Assembly (NCBI GenBank): GCA_037447655.1
Contig: JBBHKE010003401.1
Coordinates: 62,001 to 126,000, forward strand
Direction: 5' to 3'
From: Zygnema cylindricum
Lineage: Eukaryota; Streptophyta; Zygnematophyceae; Zygnematales; Zygnemataceae
Length of the DNA: 64,000 bases
The notes beneath the pieces were generated by a model. That model was not told the DNA's origin. It worked only from the letters and a program-made list of their open reading frames with translations, and made no database searches. Below are positions 55,701-64,000 of this stretch, in pieces. Made by a program: the position numbers and the translations under genes. Numbering within the stretch: position 1 is the stretch's first letter; every line of letters starts with the position of its first letter.

Positions 55701-58700
55701 ATGCCAAAGAAGAAGCCAGGTGCGTCCAAGAGCAAGCCGTTAGTGCGGATTTCGACCTCTTCTGCTCAAAATGAAAGCAGTGAGGGAAAGGCGAAAGGCA
55801 GAGCGAGTAGCAAGCATCCGATCAAGGTACTTTAAACTCTTTCCACTACTTCGAACCTTTTTTTCCGCTGATTATCAGGCTCTTTCCTGAACATGGTATA
55901 TTTTTGTTCTGAACCTGTGAATGATTCATTGTCAGTCTTGTTTTGTTTCCACAGAAGGGTAAGTTGTACAGCGGAAAAGTGCAATGGGAACAGTTATCGA
56001 CACTCGGTTTAAAAATCCGTGAAGTGATTGCCGACGGAAACTGCTTTTTCCGGTGCGTTACTGTCTTCTTACTCTGGCTGCGTGGACATTCTTGCAAAAT
56101 TTAAAATAGGAACCTTCTTGTTTGAAATACTTTTTGTTTCTATCTTGAAAATCTGGAGAAACAAGCTGTAAAGGTCTGTCTTTTAAGACTTTATTTTATA
56201 TATGTGCGAGACAAGCTTGTCTCACATGTTGCCAGAGTCACTCTACTGCTGTGAGTTTAACTGAGAGTTCTTTAGCCACTTGTATTATTGGAGGTTGTTC
56301 GTTGTTTCTGTTAATGTGTATCGAAGCGCATAAAAAACAGATGTATATCAAATTTCTGAATGGGGGCCTGTGGACCAGGGCAGTCGCAGATCAGCTGGAA
56401 GGGTCACAAGCATCCCATGGGTTGCTTCGGAGAAAGACAGTCGATTACATTGAGGTCTGTACACCGTGTATCATTATTAGTGTCAATAACACCATGTCAG
56501 TGGCCCTAAATTTTACCCCTCGAACCTAAAATAGTGTCGATGACACTTTTTTTTCCCCTTAACGCTATTTATTTAAACGGTTTAAAGCCATACACGTCAT
56601 TCAGAACTGAATTATAATTAATAATGCTAATATAAATCGCACGTTAATGCTTAAAGATGATAAAAACGATACACGGTGTAGGTTGGAGAGAGGAGGGGAG
56701 TTTTTTTTCGGCAAAATGTTGACCTTTCCTATAATTATATGACAGAAGAAGTTTGCATAGATGTAGATTGATGAGCCGGAGTTGAGTTGGGCTAAAGTGG
56801 AGGTGTCAAAATTTGCAATTGTATGGATAAGAATTTGGGTTCTTGTTATTATTGAAAATTTCCAGACGTTACATAGAAGGGTGTGACACCCTCAGACCTA
56901 CCTCAGAGGCACATCGGTTAAGAACCATAACTCCCATTTTTTTTTTAGCCCATTCGCTTTAGCTCTTTAGTAAGAAGGTCCTATAACTTGAGGACATGCA
57001 CCATTGTCATGTCACCATTCTGTGGAAAACTTTATGATATGCCCCATTTTTGTTGAATGTGTTTTGTTGAATATGCCAGAAAAAATTTGCCAGGTCTTTT
57101 TAGGGTCGTCTTTTAATTGTCATTGTTTATATTATCAGTTACCAGTGCGAAACGCAAGAGCAGCAAATCCACTGCTTTTGTGAAAGTTTTGGGAAAGTTT
57201 TGGGAAAGAGGTCCTGAAGTTTCTTATCTTGTCGCTTCTTGCATGTTCTTCTAGTCAAAACCCTTCCTGTTAATCTCCTTTTTTGTCATAGTCAGTCCTC
57301 GTGTTGTTTCCTGTAGAGCAAGGTTCTTACAGATCTTTCAAATGTTGGCTTTTCATTCAACAAGAACATTACGCTGTTACACTATTGGTTGGCTATAATT
57401 TAAGTGCTTACCAAGGTAGTACAAAGAATGACTCATGCGACAGGAATAGTTAAATAGTCTAATTTGTTTTTTGTTCTCTCGTCTGTGACCCACCCACTCT
57501 GTGTGCAATGTGTCAGAGTCACGAGGAGGACTTCAAGCCGTTTGTCGAGGACGACCTGTCTTTTAAAGAGTACTGCCAGAGCATGCGGCAGGATGGCACA
57601 TGGGCAGGCCATATGGAACTGCAGGCCATTTCCTTACTTACTCGCTGCAACATATGCATCCACCGGGTATGATTGCAATAACAGGGATTAGCTGTCGCTC
57701 TGCCTGTTTTGGTTTCATTTTAATCCAGGTGTGAAACTGTAATCCTCTTTGTTGATTTTTGTCTGAACCTTTTGGGTTCTTTTAGCCGCGTCGCGCTTCA
57801 GCCTTTATGAAATATGGGTGAGCAGAACTTTCGAGTAAGTTACTGCCTCTGTAAGCTGTTTTTGGTGCTGTTAGTAACAACAGCAGGGATATTTGGCTGT
57901 TCAAGTAAGAGATCTAGATGTTTCATGATCGTGGGCATCTTTTCTTTTGTTGTCTTTACTCCTTTCCCCCCCTGGAAGTCTATCAGCAGCATCTAAGCGC
58001 AATTAGATTGGACCATGTTAATGACAGGTGTTGATTTCTTGAGAGCCCTCCAAAACTAGCAGGACCTTAGTATTTTGAAAGAAAAGTGTTTTTACCACAA
58101 GTGTCTTTATAAGCCAGTTTTTCTTTACATTTGTTTCTTCAGGTGGTATATCTGTCTTGCTCTATTCCTATGCATGTTCTGGAATGTGGTTCAAAAAACA
58201 TTTTTCTGACAGCCTCATCAACGTTTTGAGTTTTTTTTTTTTTTTTTTTGTCTTTGTTCTTTATCTCACTGGCTCATGTTTGCCCGATAAACAGAAAATT
58301 TCCAGTATGTGAAATATTTTATGAATTTCCATGTAGGCATCAGGGCGAGTGCATCCGGATAATCCTATAACCGAGTGTGTTTATTTTTTAAACCACAAGG
58401 TTGTGACCTGTCCAGGGTGTGGCTCAAAAGATTTTTTTTCTCCCTTGAATATGTGAGTGATGACTATTCAATGTTGTGCAGTACCAGTCTCCACGTTGGC
58501 ACATCCGCAATTTCGGAGACTCTCGTGCACGTGCCATACACATGTAAGTGTTTTTTTGTGCTTGTTTACCTTTCAGTTTTGGACAGTTAAAGGGATACTG
58601 GTGCGAAAAGCTATTCAGTCCTAAAATGCGAGTTGTCCTTAAATACATAATTGAAGCTTGAGGGTTAATGTCCTGGAATGGAATTTCTCGTGGATTTTTT

Positions 58701-61700
58701 TCTGGACCGACCCAGCATAAAGTTTGCATAAAGGTGGCGCACATCTTTATGGCTTTCTGGTTGCTCATTGGTTATTTAGATAATTCAGGCTTGTTTCGTT
58801 GCTTCATCATTAACGCAAGCTACAACGACACAAAAATGCAGGTGGTATAGTTGCAGTTTTTTGCTATTCTCAGGTTCATTTAGCCCTTCTTGGACTAATG
58901 GACAGTTTTTATTTGGACACAATGGTGTAAATTGTAATGCAGTTCATATCATGATGGAGAGCACTATAACAGTGTGCGTCTCACAGACGACGAAACCTGG
59001 GAGCCTGCTAAGCCAATTTTTATTCAGGTGTGTAAACACATCGTTTTTTCAGCATTTTTGGTAGAAAATTTTGCAGATGTGAAGATCATTGTTTCATCGT
59101 TGCAGTGGTTTGTGTTAGGCTATCGTCTAAACTGACGCTGTCGTACAATTGAAGACTCTTGGTGTGAGTAGGTTTCTGCCAGAAACTTTTCTGAGTCTTT
59201 TCCATTTGTTTACAGGCAGCCAGTGTTCTCTGAGCTAATCCCTGAGCTGATTTATTTTCAGCATCCATAGGCTAAACTATAGGTTTATTGCAAGGTGGAA
59301 TTTTTTGTAGGCTAACCTACTTATTGCGGATTTTGCAATAAGGTTTAACGCCCTTTTTCTGATGATGCAGAGTGATGAGCAACTTGCCAGCAAGCCGGTT
59401 CCTCAAAAGGATCGAACATCATCTGCATCAAGAAATGTCAAAGTTGACAGAGTAGCTGGAACCATTTCGCATGAAGCAAAAAATCAGACAGACACTGTAG
59501 CCCGTAAAAAGGTATTTACGAATAGTTAACCGCTGATCATTTGTTATGTCAGAAGAATTTCAATCTGTGTGAAGAGCAGTTTATTTTTTCCTAGTTTTAA
59601 GGTTTTTTTGGTGTTAGAGTCATCTTGCTATTTTTATCACTTGACTGTATTTGACATTTACTTAGTGACTTTAGCACTATTGGCCAAGACTGTTGCACAC
59701 CAAAGTTTCATGAGTTGATGTCTGTTAGGATGATTTCCCTTGGAATCTTGTTATTTTTTTTATTTTGACATCCTTGTGCTCAACATCTGTACAATAGTGA
59801 CTGTGACAGACGTATTTTCCCTTTTTAACTGTCTTCTCTGTTAAGTAAGGTTTCCTGTTACACCAAGCTATTTTCTTTACAGAGAGGTAGCTGAATTATT
59901 CGACCTTGTTGTCCTTTTGATTTTGACATCCTCGTGCATAACATGTGTGCAATTTTGATAGAGCGATTCCCCTTTTAAACTGTCTTCGGCCGTCATGTTA
60001 AGAAATTTTCTCTTAGTAAGCTAATTTTTTAACAGAGATTTTGTTGAACTGCATGCAGGTTGTCGTGGACACAGAGGAAGGTGAAATTACTGCAGACAAA
60101 GGCAGCAGTGAGAAAAAAAATGAAAATTTGGCAGAGGTGTGTGCAATAGAAATGGTGGGGGAGGGGATGAATGTTGTTCCATTCCTTCACCATTTAGAAC
60201 TTCACACTGAGATGTCCTTGCAGGGATGATAGACTGACTAATAAGAATCCAAAAGTGGACTCTTACCGAGGCATACTTTCTTGGATGGGCAAACAATGGA
60301 TAACCATTTGCCTTTTTGTGATATTTTCTCACTCACATTACAACAAACCTTTTTTTTGTGCACTTCTTCTGATCAGAAAACATTTTGCCACAAGGACAAA
60401 GCCAGAGACGCAGCGACTGTTTCTGATTCAAAGGATGATCAATCGATCCCCTCTGAGGGGGAAACAAAAGCTAAAACTACTTCTGAGAATTCATCATCGT
60501 CGGGCCGATTGAAAAAAAGCTTGAAAGGGGATCAGGTATGACCACATACACTTTCTATTGTAGTGTCGTGCTTTTCTGGTTGAAAAGTACGATCTGGATG
60601 TTCCAGATCTAGCTGCATCAAGAATGATTGATTCGGTTATTTATTATTTCCCATTCACTTGCATCTGGTTTTTTCATGGTGTGCTGTGTTTGACTACAGA
60701 CAACTGGGAGGAATCAACCATGTCCCTGTGGTTCAAAAAAGAAATACAAAGTTTGTTGTGATGTAGTCGTTAACTCATCGGCTGTACCTGATCGCTGGTA
60801 TGTTTTCTCTCGATGAGATCCTGTCCTCCTCATGTTTGTTGTCGGTTGCCGAGGTAGTGCATCAATATTATTTCATATTTAATTAGATTTATTGCTGGTG
60901 TAATCGGAAGAATACGCTGTGCATCGCTATTATCGTTAACGTGTTTTCCAGCCTTTAAAGTCAATTTTTCTCCATGCATACTTGTCGGATTATCAATCAG
61001 AGTTGCGATGAGAAGCCAAAGTCCTTCCCTTTTGATTGGCAGTCCCCAAATGACAATTGGCACAGAGAAAAAATGATTTAAATGGCGAAAAAAACTTCAA
61101 CACTAATAGCAATGGTACACGACGTAGTTTTTCTCGCTGATCCACATAGTAGCAAGAGCCATGGACAACTCTCAGTCTTTGTTGGCTTATGAGTTTGATA
61201 GAGAGAATTTATTTCTGACAGTAACAAAAGAGGCATGAGTTCCTTGACATCTGTGATAGAGTTGACGGGTCAGCTATTCCGCTCATCGTTATTTGCGTTA
61301 AAGATTTATTAGTGTTAATGTGAAATTCGATTCAATAATACTAATTTAGTGCAAGGAGACGTGGCAGATTGTAGTCCACGTCCTTAAATAATGTTTAAAC
61401 TCTATGTTGTGATTTTTGGCCAAAAAAAGTTGCGTTCGAATTAGTGTTATTAACACTAATAACGATGAGCAGTGTAGTAATCAACCATCAAAAAGTGGAA
61501 ACAGTGGCCAGGGTATTTCATGAAGATGAAAATGCTAACCGATGCTAAGTTTTTTTGTGTATGTGATACAGGGTAAGTGAGAAGCTGAGCAACAAAGAGA
61601 GGAAGGTGCTAGTGAAAGACGAAGTAATGTTGTATAATCGGAGGAGGCCCATACGACTATCCACCTGTCAAGTAGAAGAACCACCAGATGTGGCGGATAT

Positions 61701-61719
61701 GGGGGCTTTATGTATTTGA
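55701..61719 (+). CDS. OTU-family deubiquitinase with C-terminal SEC-C zinc motif
   Basis: Eleven exons: 55701-55826, 55955-56052, 56379-56454, 57517-57666, 58482-58543, 58943-59027, 59371-59511, 60059-60136, 60377-60535, 60700-60797 and 61572-61719. All introns are GT-AG and the phases agree, giving 406 residues. The basic N-terminus MPKKKPGASKSK may be nuclear-directing. The OTU cysteine-protease fold spans about 55-190: IADGNCFFRAVADQLEG (Asp 69, nucleophile Cys 72), MRQDGTWAGHMELQAISLL, and HDGEHYNSVR with catalytic His 178. A low-complexity acidic/Ser/Lys linker (200-325) leads to NQPCPCGSKKKYKVCC, the SEC-C motif (Cys 333, 335, 344, 345). Land plants have OTU proteins with the same pairing. 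It should cleave ubiquitin from substrates; the target is unknown. Three inverted-repeat elements sit in its introns. Confidence 0.93.
56460..56680. mobile_element. 221-bp inverted-repeat element in intron 3 of the OTU gene
   Basis: Ends TACACCGTGTATCATTATTAG and, from the right, TACACCGTGTATCGTTTTTAT. It starts five bases after the exon 3 border at 56454. A partial relative lies at 40508-40615. Confidence 0.75.
60913..61126. mobile_element. Inverted-repeat element in intron 10 of the OTU gene
   Basis: Ends TACGCTGTGCATCGCTATTAT and, from the right, TACGTCGTGTACCATTGCTA. It shares CATACTTGTCGGATTATCAAT and AAATGGCGAAAAAAAC with 32247-32439 and 54491-54690. Confidence 0.65.
61275..61476. mobile_element. 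202-bp inverted-repeat element in intron 10 of the OTU gene
   Basis: Ends TATTCCGCTCATCGTTATTTG and, from the right, TACACTGCTCATCGTTATTAG. Inner words GGAGACGTGGCAGATTGTAG and CCACGTCCTTAAATAATGTT link it to the 203-bp family (47170 and others). Confidence 0.7.
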
Positions 61720-62566
61720 ATTAGTACGAGCTGTCTACATTGACAGCGGCAATTATGGTCTCTAAATTTCCATAAAAAATAAGCAACAGGATCCACACCT
61801 TGATGGCTGGTTAACTTTTTTTTTTTAGACACTTTGTCACTTGTGGCGGTTTGAATTACTTAGGCAAGTTGTACCACTGTTACGTAGTTAAGTTTAGCCT
61901 GTCTCGAAGTTTTGACTTAGAGAGCACAACTTTTTGTAGTTCTGTGTGTAGAAGTTTAATTTTTTTATTTGTTTTTCATGTATATTTTATTAATATTAAA
62001 CGTCCAGTTTGGATAGCTGGTGTTTCTGTGATGGAGCGATCAGGTTGTGTCAAAACAATCTCTGGAGTTTATGTTTGTTTTGCTTTCGACTTTGAAAGGT
62101 TCCCATTTTTTTGTTTATGGAGTTGGGATTGCAAGATTAGATTGGCTTTCTTTACCGTCAGGCAGCAGTTTGTCCCCCGTATGATGTTAATTTATCTGAA
62201 GAAGGGCACATTTAGGTTTTCCGTAGTTCCAGGGTATTAAGACACTGGCCATATTCCTGGAGAATTATAATATGTTGATATAAGATGCGGTAAGCGCAGT
62301 CACTGCTTTCCTTGCTCTAATTAAGCTGCTTTCATTAATTTGTGAAACTGTTGTCTGATGAGTTGAATGTAACCAAGCTCTACACGTAGTCTGCCACTAA
62401 CTTTGCAACGGAGAAAGGAGTTGTTGTTTGCAGGAACATGAACCTTTTGGGCAGTATTGGTTCTGCTGTTTATGGCTGCTGTCTAACTTGAAAAAGAGGC
62501 ATCCATATTGCTGTCTGCAGCCGTTGCCACAATTATGAAACCTTGCTATTGTATAGAAATGAGTGA
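61720..62566. other. 3' UTR of the OTU gene and intergenic DNA
   Basis: The frame at 61851-62240 (129 codons) is Phe/Val-rich with no recognisable domain and lies directly after the OTU gene, so I take it as chance. No repeat was recognised. Confidence 0.4.
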
Positions 62567-62692
62567 CACGGTCAGAGTTTTTGTCTGCCAGGGTGGCAGT
62601 TATTTTTGCTTAAACACAAAGGGGTCAGGATTATCCTAGAGGCTTCTTGGAAGCTGTCCACTCTGAGGACTTATGGAGGTCTCAGAGTTTCA
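62567..62692 (+). mobile_element. Tail of a Copia-type LTR
   Basis: Matches the reverse complement of 12257-12380 (GTCAGAGTTTTTGTCTGCCA, CTTAAACACAAAGGGGTCAGG, GAGGTCTCAGAGTTTCA). The head half of this LTR is missing on the left. Confidence 0.75.
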
Positions 62693-63299
62693 CGATATGG
62701 CCAGAAAGACGACGCCTGCCATATCCGGGTTCGCCATAATATGTCCCGGAGATGCTGTCATCCAATGTCATGCTGCCACGTGTCACCCATTATGGTTGTG
62801 ACCGAAAACCGCCAAATCGACCATTCCGCGATGCCGGCTTCTTTCGCCGTCGTTAGATTAATGTCGGCCTTAATTTATAGCCGTTAAAAATACAAGTAGC
62901 ACATTTCCGGTGTAATTCTATTTTTAACTGTGTCTGTGTGATTGTGGTCCGTTTGTCAGTAAATCAAACTTCTCTTTTTCGTCATCTTTAAGTAGCTATC
63001 GTACCCTATATACTTCAGCACTGGTCTTAGACTACACGGTAAGACTAACGACTACTTTTTCGGATGGTAGGTACCAGGATCTAATCCTGGGTCCGTCAAT
63101 CCTTTTGGTAAGTTTACCAAAGAAATTTCTAAACTCTAGAAGGAGCATAGGCAGCCATGGCTCTAGCTTCCTCTCCAACCTTCAGTGACTACGACAAGTA
63201 TGGGGGCTAGAGAGAGAAGCTAGAAGCAGACTGCCTCTGCTTTTTCCTGCTCTTATTTAAATCTTTTAACTAACCTAGAAAATACCTTTTATTTCAACA
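62693..63299 (-). mobile_element. Copia-type LTR in opposite orientation, tail missing
   Basis: On the minus strand begins TGTTGAAATAAAAGG at 63299 and follows the shared LTR layout up to the GGCCATATCG block, where the opposite-strand LTR tail begins. It includes the decayed tRNA-like box near 63075 and the CATGGCTCTAGC word. No purine tract precedes its head, so 63300 is outside the element body. Confidence 0.7.
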
Positions 63300-63966
63300 A
63301 ATCCGCGATCGGAGATTTTAGACATCCCCCCGGATGTTCCCGCTCATCCGACGTGGCTCTTCATCGACGGTGAAGACCGAGGCTCGACGTTTGCCCATAT
63401 ACGGCAATTCGATTCGGCGAATCCACGGCATTCATAGATTCTTCACGATGATCGTGGGTATCGCGTGAATGTTCCCCACCTATTGCGGCTTTACCATCCG
63501 TGGGACCCTCGTCTAAACGTCGTCCTAAAGTATTGTCGAAGAACTCCCAAGGTAATAGCTTTGTGTGTGGCTCGTACCTTGGTTCTACATAAGTTCCGAA
63601 ATATTCGTGTCAGGCGACCCCGTTTATGCGAAATCCCACGGGTTCGGTGTCTGGTGACACAACCTCCACCACCGACAGAAGAGGAATGTCGACGAACAAT
63701 CGAGGCACTCACTAACTAATTGGCCGCCCATCAAGAACAAATAGCGACGCTCACTCGGGAGTTATCTCAAAAAAAAATGTAGTAATCAGTATGTATGTTA
63801 CTTGCTAAATAATTATAATTTATTTACTCTCTTCTCTTGTCGTCGCTAACCCACATACTCACAATGTTTTTTTTTTTAATTAGTCAGGCAAGTTCAACAT
63901 AGCGACGACAGAGGTTCATCCGTAAGCAGCGACGAATTTCAGTCATCGATGAACCATGAATCTTAG
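63300..63966 (+). CDS. Possible spliced gene fragment of unknown function (or gag)
   Basis: One frame runs from 63300 to about 63778 with two stops (near 63436 and 63718). It encodes PTWLFIDGEDRGSTFAHIRQ, then NVPHLLRLYHPWDPRLNVVL, an Arg-rich segment, and a coiled-coil-like tail (EEECRRTIEALTN, then LAAHQEQIATLTRELSQ). A GT at 63779 and an AG at 63886-63887 would join it in phase to QVQHSDDRGSSVSSDEFQSS and a stop at 63964-63966. It could be a decayed transposon gag or transposase rather than a host gene. I do not recognise it. Confidence 0.3.
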
Positions 63967-64000
63967 GGTAGTTAGGTTATACGCCATTCAACCACAATAG

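Noticed and set aside
58375-58481. Extra exon in the OTU gene (frame with CPGCGSKDFF)
   Set aside because: It would insert a non-OTU segment between IHR and YQSPRWHIRNF, which are adjacent in OTU proteins of this type; skipping it keeps phase and domain continuity.
61851-62240. 129-codon frame after the OTU gene
   Set aside because: Phe/Val-rich without domains, lies in the likely 3' UTR, and no splice or homology support.

Overview
This window looks like nuclear DNA of a green-lineage (streptophyte) eukaryote. Five host genes are visible. Three have clear GT-AG introns and plant-type domain structures, notably an OTU peptidase joined to a SEC-C zinc motif. The rest is a dense mix of Copia, Gypsy, non-LTR and small inverted-repeat elements. 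A charophyte alga such as Chara is my best guess (moderate to low confidence). A retrotransposon carrying a DNA methyltransferase fits that guess, because such elements have been reported in charophytes.

Left part, 1-27.6 kb, is transposon territory. It holds Gypsy gag (48-495) and a Gypsy integrase that ends in a PHD finger (3.1-4.4 kb). Three Copia bodies follow: a short one at 5.2-6.4 kb (-), a longer one at 7.5-11.6 kb (-) and one at 13.3-17.4 kb (+). They share LTRs of about 1 kb. The 7.5-11.6 kb copy is fused in frame to a second Gypsy integrase fragment. From 19.4 to 27.6 kb lies a four-level nest: a 0.5-kb inverted-repeat element contains X1, X1 contains X2 (same family, opposite orientation), and X2 contains a 6.15-kb LTR-type insertion. 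The innermost insertion encodes gag, a retroviral-type protease and a cytosine-C5 DNA methyltransferase, plus a second, inverted methyltransferase fragment.

Middle part, 28-46 kb, holds three host genes. They are a twin-CX9C mitochondrial protein of the CHCHD2/Mix17/At12Cys type (28.4-31.1 kb, +), a Yip1-family Golgi membrane protein of the YIPF6/YIP4 type (34.2-37.4 kb, +), and an alanine-rich helical, LEA-like protein with a probable organelle presequence (44.8-45.9 kb, -). A non-LTR retrotransposon with a restriction-like endonuclease lies just downstream of the last one (41.2-44.8 kb, -).

Right part, 46-64 kb, starts with a cluster of short TA-flanked inverted-repeat elements (47.2-51.0 kb), many only 3-8 bp apart. 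A single-exon gene of unknown family with an internally duplicated domain follows (52.8-54.2 kb, -). It is divergent from an 11-exon OTU + SEC-C deubiquitinase gene (55.7-61.7 kb, +). The window closes with Copia-type LTR fragments and a possible spliced gene fragment of unknown function.

The host genes do not form a pathway. Exon boundaries were read from reading frame, GT-AG signals and domain continuity, without transcript data. Most transposon genes carry stops and frameshifts and are called as pseudogenes.
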